Shown: positions 24,481-35,242 of the stretch, one piece after another | How positions within the stretch are numbered: the stretch's first letter is position 1 | Layout of the letters: each line of letters begins with the position of its first letter | Origin: Prado023 sp963798745 | GTDB taxonomy: Bacteria; Actinomycetota; Actinomycetes; S36-B12; CAIYMF01 | Length of the DNA: 64,000 nt | Direction: 5' to 3' | NCBI GenBank assembly: GCA_963798745.1 | Contig: CAWCUF010000001.1 | Location: 248,001-312,000, forward strand | Notes under the pieces: model-generated | The model's input: the letters and a program-made list of their open reading frames with translations, nothing else | Databases searched by the model: none | Told to the model about the DNA's origin: nothing | Program-made: the position numbers and the translations under genes

Positions 24481-25170
24481 CTACTTGACGGTGAACGTCA
24501 CCGGCTCGGACTCCACCGCGCCGTTGCGCGCGATGACCTTGTAGCTGCCCGGCTGAGCCAGGGGCTGGTTGGCCGGGCAGTCCTTGGCCGTGACCCGGCC
24601 CGGCCAGGTGACCGAGGTCGTGAACGGCGTGCCGGCGGCCAGGTCCACGATGTCCTCGGCCGTCGAGGCGTTGCAGAAGTCCGAGGACCAGACCAGGGCT
24701 GAGCCGGAGGTGATCCGCAGCTCGTTGGCGCCGGCGCCCACGTCACGACTGCACGCAGTCTTGCCGGTGTTGGTCACCGTCATGCTCAGCGCCATGCCGG
24801 ACCCGACGCTGGTCGAGGAGCCGGCGGCGCTGGCCACCACCTCGACGTCGGCGTCGGTGCAGGCGTCGGTGGCCGACGGGCTCGGACTCGGCGACGCCGC
24901 GGGCGACCCGCTCGGGTCGGTGCTGGCTGAGGGGTTCGGGGCCGGCGTCGCGCTGGCATCGGCGGCCTCCGGCGAGGCCGACATGGTCAACCCGAAGCTC
25001 GGTTCGGCTTGCGGGGTCTGGGCGCCCGGATCGCCACCGAGGCCGAATGCACTGCGCACCAGCAGCCAGCCCACCCACAGGACCACCAGCAGCGCTGCGA
25101 TGACGCCCGCGCGGCGACGCCAGTACGTGCTGGGCTGCTCCGGGCCGACCGGGTTCATCATGGAACTCAC
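24481..25170 (-). CDS. Membrane-anchored exported protein of unknown function
   Basis: A 229-residue protein with a short basic cytoplasmic N-terminus, one transmembrane helix (about 21-43, no cleavage site visible), a Ser/Pro/Ala/Thr-rich wall-spanning linker (about 50-105) and a C-terminal extracellular beta-sandwich-like domain with four cysteines. The stretch MTVTNTGKTAC resembles CARDB/DUF4232-like adhesion or cell-wall domains. No enzyme motif is seen. The GTG at 25170 is the likely start (VSSMMNPVG). It lies 84 bases downstream of clpC on the same strand, behind a strong hairpin, so is probably separately transcribed. Confidence 0.75.
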   Translation of the reverse strand: MSSMMNPVGPEQPSTYWRRRAGVIAALLVVLWVGWLLVRSAFGLGGDPGAQTPQAEPSFGLTMSASPEAADASATPAPNPSASTDPSGSPAASPSPSPSATDACTDADVEVVASAAGSSTSVGSGMALSMTVTNTGKTACSRDVGAGANELRITSGSALVWSSDFCNASTAEDIVDLAAGTPFTTSVTWPGRVTAKDCPANQPLAQPGSYKVIARNGAVESEPVTFTVK

Positions 25171-25202
25171 GGCACCACGGTAACGCGGGCCCGGACATGA
25201 CT

Positions 25203-25241
25203 GCGCCCGCGCACCCGGTCAGCTTCGGGTTGCGCGGGCGC
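25203..25241 (-). terminator. clpC terminator hairpin
   Basis: GCGCCCGCGCA (25203-25213) and TGCGCGGGCGC (25231-25241) form a perfect 11-bp GC-rich stem with an additional inner CCCG/CGGG. It begins 13 bases past the clpC stop. There is no T-run. Confidence 0.7.
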
Positions 25242-25254
25242 CAGCCAGTGCCGA

Positions 25255-27780
<2,526 letters not shown>

Positions 27781-27942
27781 GGGCCCCACTTCCGTTCGTA
27801 TGTCCCTCCCGCAGCACGGGGTGGAACGAAACTCTAGCCGCTGTACCCGACCACCACACGGCGCATGTGCGCGCCGGGTCGGCCGGCAGCGGCCCTTCAG
27901 TGGTCCCAACGCCGTGCTGGACGCGGGCCTTACCGTGGCGCG

Positions 27943-27960
27943 CTAAGCCCTCGGCGAACG
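27943..27960 (-). promoter_or_regulatory. Possible ClgR operator upstream of clpC
   Basis: The minus strand reads CGTTCGCCGAGGGCTTAG, matching the published actinobacterial ClgR consensus WNNWCGCYNANRGCGWWS at all but two positions. clpC is a ClgR target in other actinobacteria. The site is about 160 bases before the ATG. The rest of 27781-28001 shows no gene. Confidence 0.35.
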
Positions 27961-28001
27961 CGTTGCGGCCCGCGCACGGAGCTGCGCAGCGGCTCCGCGC
28001 G

Positions 28002-28328
28002 TCAGTGCGCGGCCTCGTAGCGGGCGCGCAGGTCGGCCGAGATGCGCCCCCGGCTGCTCACCGGGATGCCGTTGTCCAGGGCCCACGTCCGAATGGCGGC
28101 GGTGTCCTGTCCGCGCCGCGCAGCCCGGGGCCGGGACTCCGTGGGCCCGTTGGAGCTGGCTCGACGGCCAGCGCCGATCCACTCGGCGAAGGACTGGCGC
28201 AGCCGCGCGGCGTTTTCCTCCGACAGGTCGATCTCATAGGTCTTGCCGTCCAGGGCGAATACCACGGTCTCGGCCCCGGCGGTGCCGTCGATATCGTCCT
28301 CGAGAACAACATGTACCTTGCGTGCCAT
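28002..28328 (-). CDS. lsr2: Nucleoid-associated protein Lsr2
   Basis: Histone-like xenogeneic silencer that binds AT-rich DNA and bridges it. The 108-residue protein has the N-terminal dimerisation strand region (MARKVHVVLEDDIDGT and VVFALDGKTYEIDLSEENA) and the C-terminal DNA-binding domain with IRTWALDNGIPVSSRGRIS, which includes the RGR AT-hook-like motif that enters the minor groove. The ATG at 28328 has a GAGGT site eight bases upstream; an ATG at 28340 is less likely. A clear -10 box is present upstream. It lies between clpC and divergent ppc. Confidence 0.96.
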   Translation of the reverse strand: MARKVHVVLEDDIDGTAGAETVVFALDGKTYEIDLSEENAARLRQSFAEWIGAGRRASSNGPTESRPRAARRGQDTAAIRTWALDNGIPVSSRGRISADLRARYEAAH

Positions 28329-28367
28329 TCTGGACCTCATTTCGGGTGGGCAAATGTCGATGGCCGG

Positions 28368-28373
28368 ATTCTA
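28368..28373 (-). promoter_or_regulatory. Probable -10 element (TAGAAT), lsr2
   Basis: TAGAAT on the minus strand lies 39 bases before the lsr2 start in an unusually AT-rich stretch for this window (about 28340-28420). TTTCTC about 19 bases upstream may be a poor -35. The AT-rich patch could also serve Lsr2 self-binding. Confidence 0.45.
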
Positions 28374-28489
28374 CTCCGAAGATTTCGCACGAGAGAAATT
28401 CGTCCTCAGCCCGAGAATGCAGCGCGTCGGGGCCCAGCGAGCCGCGGCGTGCGCGGTGCGAAGCCCGTGCGAGCCTGGAGCGTGCTGGT

Positions 28490-28495
28490 TAGGGT
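28490..28495 (+). promoter_or_regulatory. Probable -10 element (TAGGGT), ppc
   Basis: TAGGGT ends seven bases before the ppc ATG with no Shine-Dalgarno sequence between; likely leaderless. Confidence 0.4.
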
Positions 28496-28502
28496 TCGGC
28501 CC

Positions 28503-31235
28503 ATGGGCCCCCTGGCGAACCTGACCTCCGCCCCGAAGCTGCGCGAGGACATCCGCCGGCTCGGGGACCTGCTGGGCCAGGCCCTGATCCGCCAGGAGGG
28601 TGCGGCCACGTTCGCCCTCGTGGAGAACATCCGCACCCTGGTCCGCGAGGACCCCGACCAGGCCCAGGCGCTGGTCGATGACCTACCCCTGGACCAGGCC
28701 ACGACGTTGGCCCGGGCGTTCTCCCTCTACTTCGCGCTGGCCAACATCGCCGAGCAGGTGCACCGGGCCGCGGGTCAGACGGCCCGGCGCGCACAGACCG
28801 GTGGACCCCTGGCGCAGGCGGGCGCGGCGATCGCCACCGCGGTGGCCAGCGGCGAGGTGGAGATCGAGGACGTCCGCCGCGGCCTGGCGCGGATCTCTGC
28901 CCGACCGGTGTTCACCGCCCATCCGACCGAGTCCTCCCGGCGGTCGGTGCTGGTGAAGCTGCGGCGCATCGCCGAGCTGCTCGACGCCCCGCGCAGCGAG
29001 CGCACCGACCGGGACCTGGCCGAGGTTATCGACCTGCTCTGGCAGACCGACGAGCTGCGCCTGGAGGCCCCTGAGGTCACCGACGAGGCCCGCAACGTGC
29101 TGTTCTACCTCGATGACCTGGCCGGCGGCCCGGCCGGCGAGGTGATGGACGAGTTCGCCGAGGCCGCCGAGGTCGCCGGTCTGCGGATCGCGCCCCGCCA
29201 GCCGGTGCTGACCTTCGGCTCCTGGATCGGCGGGGACCGCGACGGCAATCCGAACGTGACCCCGCAGATGACCGCCCGCGTGCTGGCCCTCCAGCACGAC
29301 CACGCCGTGCGCGACCTGCTCGTGCACATCGAGGCGCTGAGCGCGGACGTGTCGGTCTCCGAGCGGATCGCGCCCGCGAGTGCCGAGCTCAACGCCTCGT
29401 TGGCCGTCGACCTGGGCGCACTGCCCGACCTCGATCCGCGATTCCTGCGGCTCAACGCCGAGGAGCCCTACCGGCTGAAGCTGACCTGCATCCACGCGAA
29501 GCTGCGCAACACCCGCATGCGGCAGGCCGAGAACCGCCCGCACCAGCACGGCCGGGACTACCGCACGACCGCGGAGCTGCTCAACGACCTCGAGCTGATC
29601 CGCACCTCGCTGCTGGCCAACCGGGGAGGGCTGATCGCCGCGGGGTCTGTGTCGCGCACGATGCGGCTCGTGGCGGTCTTCGGGCTGTCGCTGGCCACGG
29701 TCGATGTCCGGGAGCACTCCGCGGCCCATCACGTGGCGGTCGGCCAGTTGATCGATCGGCTCGCAGAGCTCGACCGCCCGTACGACCAGCTCAGCCCCCA
29801 GGAGCGCCTGGGGGTGCTCAGCGCGGAGTTGGTGAGCAAGCGGCCGCTGGCACCGTCCCCGCCACCGCTGGACGACGCCGCGGGCGTCACCTACGAGACA
29901 TTCGTGGAGATGGGTCGCGCACTTGACCGCTATGGCCCCGAGATCTGCCAGTCCTACATCATCTCGATGACCAAGTCCGCCGCCGACGTGCTGGCCGCGG
30001 TCGTGCTGGCCCGCGAAGCCGGTCTGGTCGATCTGGCCGCCGGGGTGGTCCGCATCGGGTTCGTCGCGCTGTTGGAGACCGTGGCCGAGCTGCGCGCCGC
30101 CGACGAACTGGTCGGGGCGCTGCTCGACGACGCCGGGTTCCGCGAGCTGGTGCGGCTGCGCGGGGACTCCCTGGAGGTCATGCTCGGCTATTCGGACTCC
30201 AACAAGGATGCCGGGATCACGACCTCGCAGTGGGAGATCCATCTGGCCCAGCGCCGGCTGCGCGATGTGTGCTCGGCGCACGGCGTACGGCTGCGGCTGT
30301 TCCACGGCCGCGGCGGCACGGTCGGGCGCGGCGGCGGGCCCAGCTACGAGGCGATCCTGTCGCAGCCCTGGGGAGTGCTCGACGGGGAGATCAAGGTCAC
30401 CGAGCAGGGCGAGGTCATCTCCGACAAGTACCTTCTGCCGGCGTTGGCCCGCGAGAATCTGCGTCAGACCCTGGCCGCGACGTTGCGGGGCACGGTGCTG
30501 CACCGCACGTCCCGCATCGATCCGCAGACCCTGGCCGCCTGGGATGCCGTCATGGATCTCACCTCGCACGCGGCGTTCACGGCCTACCGGGCCCTGGTCG
30601 ACGACCCGGACCTGCCCGAGTACTTCTCGTTCGCCACGCCGGTGGAGCAACTGGGCGACCTGCACCTGGGCTCCCGGCCCGCGCGCCGCCCGACCTCGGC
30701 TGCCGGACTGGACGGCCTGCGCGCGATCCCCTGGGTGTTCGGCTGGACGCAGGCCCGCCAGATCGTGCCCGGCTGGTACGGCGTCGGCACCGGGTTGGCA
30801 GCCGCACACGCCGCCGGGCACGCCGACACGCTGGTGCAGATGGCCCAGCGCTGGCCGTTCTTCGCCAACTTCCTGTCCAACGTGGCGATGACCGCGGCCA
30901 AGGCCGACCTCGACATGGCGCAGCGCTACGTGGCTCGGTTGGTCCCCGAGCACCTGCACCGGTTCGAGGCGGACATCCGCGCTGAGCACGCCCGGACCGT
31001 CACGGCGTTGCAGCGGATCATGGGCACCGACTCGCTGCTGGGCAACCAGCCCGACCTGGCCCAGACGCTGCTCGTGCGCGACACCTACCTGCGCCCGCTG
31101 CACCTGCTGCAGGTCTCGCTGCTTGGGCGGGTCCGCTGGCACGAGGGCGAGGGGACAGCGGTGGAACCGCAGTTGCGCCGGGCGCTGCTGCTGACGGTCA
31201 ACGGCATCGCCACCGGACTGCGCAACACCGGCTGA
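28503..31235 (+). CDS. ppc: Phosphoenolpyruvate carboxylase
   Basis: Anaplerotic enzyme that adds bicarbonate to PEP to make oxaloacetate. The 910-residue product is full length and has the catalytic His140 in TAHPTES, GSWIGGDRDGNPNVT, the VMLGYSDSNKDAG loop, and the LFHGRGGTVGRGGGPSYEAI site, with the C-terminal LLTVNGIATGLRNTG ending (family NxxAxGxRNTG). The ATG at 28503 is the first codon with family similarity. It is convergent with argA, separated by a composite hairpin. Confidence 0.97.
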   Translation: MGPLANLTSAPKLREDIRRLGDLLGQALIRQEGAATFALVENIRTLVREDPDQAQALVDDLPLDQATTLARAFSLYFALANIAEQVHRAAGQTARRAQTGGPLAQAGAAIATAVASGEVEIEDVRRGLARISARPVFTAHPTESSRRSVLVKLRRIAELLDAPRSERTDRDLAEVIDLLWQTDELRLEAPEVTDEARNVLFYLDDLAGGPAGEVMDEFAEAAEVAGLRIAPRQPVLTFGSWIGGDRDGNPNVTPQMTARVLALQHDHAVRDLLVHIEALSADVSVSERIAPASAELNASLAVDLGALPDLDPRFLRLNAEEPYRLKLTCIHAKLRNTRMRQAENRPHQHGRDYRTTAELLNDLELIRTSLLANRGGLIAAGSVSRTMRLVAVFGLSLATVDVREHSAAHHVAVGQLIDRLAELDRPYDQLSPQERLGVLSAELVSKRPLAPSPPPLDDAAGVTYETFVEMGRALDRYGPEICQSYIISMTKSAADVLAAVVLAREAGLVDLAAGVVRIGFVALLETVAELRAADELVGALLDDAGFRELVRLRGDSLEVMLGYSDSNKDAGITTSQWEIHLAQRRLRDVCSAHGVRLRLFHGRGGTVGRGGGPSYEAILSQPWGVLDGEIKVTEQGEVISDKYLLPALARENLRQTLAATLRGTVLHRTSRIDPQTLAAWDAVMDLTSHAAFTAYRALVDDPDLPEYFSFATPVEQLGDLHLGSRPARRPTSAAGLDGLRAIPWVFGWTQARQIVPGWYGVGTGLAAAHAAGHADTLVQMAQRWPFFANFLSNVAMTAAKADLDMAQRYVARLVPEHLHRFEADIRAEHARTVTALQRIMGTDSLLGNQPDLAQTLLVRDTYLRPLHLLQVSLLGRVRWHEGEGTAVEPQLRRALLLTVNGIATGLRNTG

Positions 31236-31312
31236 TCCGCAGGCCGTTGCGCGCCGACTCCCGCAGCTCGTGCCGCTGACTGCGGGCGCCCACCCACCCC
31301 GACCGCGAACTC

Positions 31313-31351
31313 CGAGCGCGCGGCCCGAGCGCGCGGCCCGAGCGCGCCGCC
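31313..31351. repeat. 13-base GC tandem repeat downstream of ppc
   Basis: Three tandem copies of CGAGCGCGCGGCC (the last with one change) lie in the ppc-argA intergenic gap. The unit contains the self-complementary GCGCGC. Function unknown. Confidence 0.65.
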
Positions 31352-31368
31352 TGACCGCGCGGCCCACT

Positions 31369-31412
31369 ACCTGGTGCCTGGCTGCCGTCCTTTGGGCAGC
31401 AACGCACCAGGT
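31369..31412. terminator. Composite hairpin between ppc and argA
   Basis: ACCTGGTGC (31369-31377) pairs with GCACCAGGT (31404-31412), and inside it GCTGCC (31381-31386) pairs with GGCAGC (31395-31400). It sits between convergent genes and probably terminates both. Confidence 0.65.
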
Positions 31413-31463
31413 TGTCCGGCGGGACCGGCTCGAAGGTGCGGCGCCGTGCCGCGCGTGGCACCT

Positions 31464-31961
31464 TCAGAGGATGCGCAGCATCCGGTGGTTGCCCAGGGTG
31501 TTGGGCTTGACCCGCTCGAGGTCCAGGAGCTCGGCCACGCCCTCGTCGTAGGACTGGAGCAACTGGGCGTACACGTCGGCGGGCACCGGCGATCCCTCGA
31601 TCTCGACGAACCCGCAGCCGGCGAAGAACCTCGTCTCGAACGTCAGGCAGAACACCCGGACCACGCCCAGGTCGCGGGCCCGCTCCAGCAGCGCCGTGGC
31701 CAGCAGTCGACCGATCCCCGCTCCCGTGTGCACCGGGAGCACGGCCAGCGAGCGCAGCTCGCCGAGGTCCTCCCAGACCACGTGCAGCGCCCCGCAGCCC
31801 ACGACCTGCCCATCGACCTCGGCCACGAGGAAGTCCGGGACGGTCTCGAACAGGGTGACGGTGGCCCGCGCCAACAGGATCCGGTCCGGGGCGTAGACGT
31901 CGATCAGGGCGCGGATCGCGCGGACGTCCGAGGTGCGTGCCGGACGGATCAGGACCTCCAT
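31464..31961 (-). CDS. argA: Amino-acid N-acetyltransferase (glutamate), short ArgA type
   Basis: Single-domain GNAT enzyme of 165 residues that acetylates glutamate (or glutamine) at the first step of arginine synthesis, like the actinobacterial Rv2747 type. It has MEVLIRPARTSDVRAIRALID, the LRSLAVLPVHTGAGIGRLL acetyl-CoA loop and FFAGCGFVEI. The C-terminal half keeps the KPNTLGNHRML ending seen in the family. ATG at 31961, with TAGGGT eight bases upstream. It is not near other arg genes here. Confidence 0.88.
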   Translation of the reverse strand: MEVLIRPARTSDVRAIRALIDVYAPDRILLARATVTLFETVPDFLVAEVDGQVVGCGALHVVWEDLGELRSLAVLPVHTGAGIGRLLATALLERARDLGVVRVFCLTFETRFFAGCGFVEIEGSPVPADVYAQLLQSYDEGVAELLDLERVKPNTLGNHRMLRIL

Positions 31962-31969
31962 GGCCGCCC

Positions 31970-31975
31970 ACCCTA
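31970..31975 (-). promoter_or_regulatory. Probable -10 element (TAGGGT), argA
   Basis: TAGGGT on the minus strand ends eight bases before the argA ATG; no Shine-Dalgarno sequence is seen. Confidence 0.35.
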
Positions 31976-32037
31976 TGGCTAGCGCCGAGGCCGGCCGGCG
32001 TCAGCGCCCGCGACGCGGCTGTACTGCGCGCAGCGGG

Positions 32038-32490
32038 CTAGAGCGCAGCGCAGGGGACGTGCACCACCGTGCGCGGCTCGGGCACCTCGGGACCGTCCAG
32101 GTAGGCCTCCCAGGTCGGTGCCCTCGGCTCCCACTCATGCTCGGCCATCCACGTCTGTGCCGCTTCGTAGGCCCCGGCCACCCCGCCGTAGGCCCCACTG
32201 TGCATGACCAGCAGGGTCGGGCCGCCGGGCAGCGTGGTCAGCTCGACCCGACCGACCGGACGCAGGTCGCCGGTGAACGGGAACCCGGCCTCGATCGCCA
32301 GGCCGCCCTCGCGCGCCTCGTAACGGGCGAAGGGTGGTCCGTCCGCGCTGGCACCCTGCGAGCCCAGCAGACCCATCACCTCGCCGAACGCGCCGCCGAG
32401 AAATGCCGCGATCCCCTCCGGCGGGACCTCCGCCCGGACGACGGCTGCGTCCTGGGGCTCCAGCTCGACGCGCTGCACCTGGTAGTCCAT
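32038..32490 (-). CDS. GyrI-like/effector-binding domain protein
   Basis: A 150-residue single-domain protein resembling the GyrI-like small-molecule-binding (SOUL/AraC effector) fold: N-terminal VQRVELEPQDAAVVRAEVPPEGIAAFLGGAFGEV, a middle IEAGFPF, and C-terminal MHSGAYGGVAGAYEAAQTWMAEH followed by TWEAYLDGPEVPEP. No DNA-binding domain is attached. It may bind a hydrophobic ligand; ligand and role are unknown. It is separated from argA by 76 bases and from the divergent HAD gene by 151 bases. Confidence 0.8.
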   Translation of the reverse strand: MDYQVQRVELEPQDAAVVRAEVPPEGIAAFLGGAFGEVMGLLGSQGASADGPPFARYEAREGGLAIEAGFPFTGDLRPVGRVELTTLPGGPTLLVMHSGAYGGVAGAYEAAQTWMAEHEWEPRAPTWEAYLDGPEVPEPRTVVHVPCAAL

Positions 32491-32629
32491 GCACCGACCC
32501 TGCCAACGGTTGCGGCTGGAGTCTCGCCGGATGGCGGTCGGGAGGCCGACATCGCGCCGGCCAACCGTGGGCCGGCCGGCCGCCGGTGGGGCGGGGCAGC
32601 CGTCGGGCCGGGCGACACGGCGTCCGGCC

Positions 32630-32635
32630 TAGACT
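32630..32635 (+). promoter_or_regulatory. Probable -10 element (TAGACT), HAD gene
   Basis: TAGACT ends six bases before the ATG at 32642, fitting leaderless transcription. Confidence 0.4.
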
Positions 32636-32641
32636 CACCGG

Positions 32642-33385
32642 ATGATGCTGAACCCGGCGCCGGCGTCCGGCGCGCCCATCCGCGGGGTCATCTTCGACCT
32701 GCACTCGACCCTCATCCACGACGGCGGTGACCCCGGCGCCTGGCTCGCCGCGGCCCTGGCGCTGATGGCCGACGAGTCCGCCGATGCCGGGGGTCTCGCC
32801 GACGGTGCCGACCGGTCAGCCCCGACCGGGTTCCCCGACGCAGCCGACCTCGCACCCTGGGCCACCCGGATCTGGGAGATCGCCCGCGAGATCGATCCCG
32901 ACAGCGAACGCGACCTCTCCCCGGGCCAGCACCGCTCGGTCTACGACGCGATGATCGAGCGAATCGGGGTGGTGCCTGCGCCGCTGGCCGACGCCCTCTA
33001 CCGCACGATGCTCGACCAGTGGCAGCCGTACACGGAGGCCGCGGGAGTCCTCGACGCGCTACGCGCCGCCGGACTGCGTACTGCGGTGCTGAGCAACATC
33101 GGCCTGGATCCGCGCGACGTGCTGGCCCGGACCGGCCTGGCCGGGCGCTACGACGCCGAGGTGTTCTCCTTCGAGGTGGGCATGGTCAAGCCCGATCCCG
33201 CGATCTTCACCCTCGCAGCACAACGGCTGGACCTGGACCCCCACGAGGTGCTCATGGTCGGCGACAGCGTCCTGGACGACGGAGGCGCGGCCCACCTCGG
33301 GATGCGCACCCTGATCCTGCCCCGCACCACCGGACCCGCCCACGGCCTGGAACAGGTGCTGCGCCTGGTCGGCGTCAGCGCGTAG
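32642..33385 (+). CDS. HAD-superfamily hydrolase
   Basis: A 247-residue haloacid dehalogenase-like protein. Motif I is FDLHSTL with nucleophile Asp19 but His21 where phosphatases have the general-acid Asp; motif II is the Ser in LSNIG, motif III the Lys in KPDP, and motif IV GDSVLDD. The cap is a helical C1 insert (about 35-120). The change at position +2 is reminiscent of dehalogenases (DxYGT), so a non-phosphatase activity is possible. It is a single gene; the substrate is unknown. Confidence 0.85.
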   Translation: MMLNPAPASGAPIRGVIFDLHSTLIHDGGDPGAWLAAALALMADESADAGGLADGADRSAPTGFPDAADLAPWATRIWEIAREIDPDSERDLSPGQHRSVYDAMIERIGVVPAPLADALYRTMLDQWQPYTEAAGVLDALRAAGLRTAVLSNIGLDPRDVLARTGLAGRYDAEVFSFEVGMVKPDPAIFTLAAQRLDLDPHEVLMVGDSVLDDGGAAHLGMRTLILPRTTGPAHGLEQVLRLVGVSA

Positions 33386-33525
33386 CTGCTCAGCCGGTCT
33401 TACCGGATTCGAACCTGCGCGGTACCCATGAACGGGACTCCCACGGGCAGAGTGGAGCTCGTACCGATCAGACGATCGGCCGGCACGAGGGCCAGACCAG
33501 GCCCACTCGACCTGAGGAGCAACGC

Positions 33526-34257
33526 ATGAAGCGCACGGTGGCCGCAGCCCTGACCGGAGTCGCACTGGCGGCGGTGATCGGCGTCGGTGCCGCCTCGGCA
33601 GCCGACGGCAACGGACCCGCAGGACGCCTGGCCGATGCGCTCTCGGGCCTGGTGAGCAAGGGGACGATCACCCAGCAGCAGGCCGACGAGGTCAACAAGG
33701 CCCTGGCCGAGTCCTGGGCCAAGGATCGTGCGGAGCACGAGCAGGAGCGCGCCGCGCGCACAGCCGAGATCGATGCCCTGCTGACCAAGACGCTGGGAAT
33801 GGACGCCGCGGAGGTGCGCACCCAGATCGAGGGGGGCAAGACGCTGCTGGAGGTCGCCGGCGACAACGCCGACGAGCTCGCAGCCGGGATGCTGGACCTC
33901 GTCGGAACGCGACTGGACTCAGCGGTCAAGGACGGCCGTATCACCGACAGCCAAGCTGCGGAGACCCTGGCGCGGGCCCAGGAGCGCGCGGACGCGTGGC
34001 TGGCCGGCGAGGACAGCGCACGAGCGGGCCGGGGCCTGGGCCTGCTGTTCGGGCTCGGCATGGGCGCCGACGGCCACGGCGACGGGCGCGGACCGGGCAT
34101 GCACGGCGACGGGCGCGGACCGGGCATGCACGGCGACGGGCGGGGACCGGGCATGCGCGGCGGGGGCTCCGGGCAGGGCTCGATGGGCGACCCCAACACC
34201 GGAAGCGACCAGACCAGCTCCACCAACACCGCGTCGTCGATCCTCTGGCGCACCTGA
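33526..34257 (+). CDS. Secreted protein with Gly/Asp/His-rich repeat tail
   Basis: A 243-residue protein with a Sec signal peptide (MKRT then a hydrophobic core, cleavage after about ASA at 25). The mature part is mainly helical with two short repeats resembling ITQQQADEVNKAL and ITDSQAAETLARA, a calcium-binding-like or DUF2680-type pattern. Residues about 185-212 hold three tandem copies of GDGRGPGMH. The GAGGAG site lies six bases before the ATG at 33526. The 140-base gap upstream has no gene. Function unknown; metal binding by the His/Asp repeats is conceivable. Confidence 0.72.
   Translation: MKRTVAAALTGVALAAVIGVGAASAADGNGPAGRLADALSGLVSKGTITQQQADEVNKALAESWAKDRAEHEQERAARTAEIDALLTKTLGMDAAEVRTQIEGGKTLLEVAGDNADELAAGMLDLVGTRLDSAVKDGRITDSQAAETLARAQERADAWLAGEDSARAGRGLGLLFGLGMGADGHGDGRGPGMHGDGRGPGMHGDGRGPGMRGGGSGQGSMGDPNTGSDQTSSTNTASSILWRT
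34078..34158 (+). repeat. 27-base tandem repeat in secreted protein gene
   Basis: Three in-frame 27-base units (34078-34104, 34105-34131, 34132-34158), the first two identical, encode GDGRGPGMH, with the last ending in Arg. Copy number could vary between strains. Confidence 0.85.
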
Positions 34258-34316
34258 GCGGTCGCTGACCGCCGGATCGGGGCCTGGTCAGAGACCGCGA
34301 GTGCGGCGCGACCTGT

Positions 34317-34391
34317 TCATCCCCGGGCGAAGCTGGCCACCAGTCGCTCCGCGTCCCACTCGAAGGGACCGCCCTCGTTCGGCTCGGCCAT
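34317..34391 (-). CDS. Possible 24-residue small protein
   Basis: ATG to TGA encodes a short acidic-amphipathic peptide beginning MAEPNEGGPFEWDAERL. GGTGGGAG lies directly before the ATG as a possible ribosome site. It sits downstream of the coaX terminator hairpin on the same strand and has coding-like third-position GC. It may equally be chance; no homology is recognised. Confidence 0.25.
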   Translation of the reverse strand: MAEPNEGGPFEWDAERLVASFARG

Positions 34392-34400
34392 CTCCCACCC

Positions 34401-34434
34401 TCCGGTCCGACCGGAACCTCCGGGTCGGACCGGA
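34401..34434 (-). terminator. coaX operon terminator hairpin
   Basis: TCCGGTCCGACC (34401-34412) and GGTCGGACCGGA (34423-34434) form a perfect 12-bp stem with a 10-base loop, 22 bases past the coaX stop on the minus strand. Confidence 0.75.
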
Positions 34435-34456
34435 CGCCACCAATCGGTGACGTGGA

Positions 34457-35239
<783 letters not shown>

Positions 35240-35242
35240 GGC

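Noticed and set aside
28683..31367. An 894-codon open frame antisense to ppc
   Set aside because: Same GC-skew effect; composition is Gly/Arg/Gln/His-rich with no recognisable domain and it spans the whole ppc gene.
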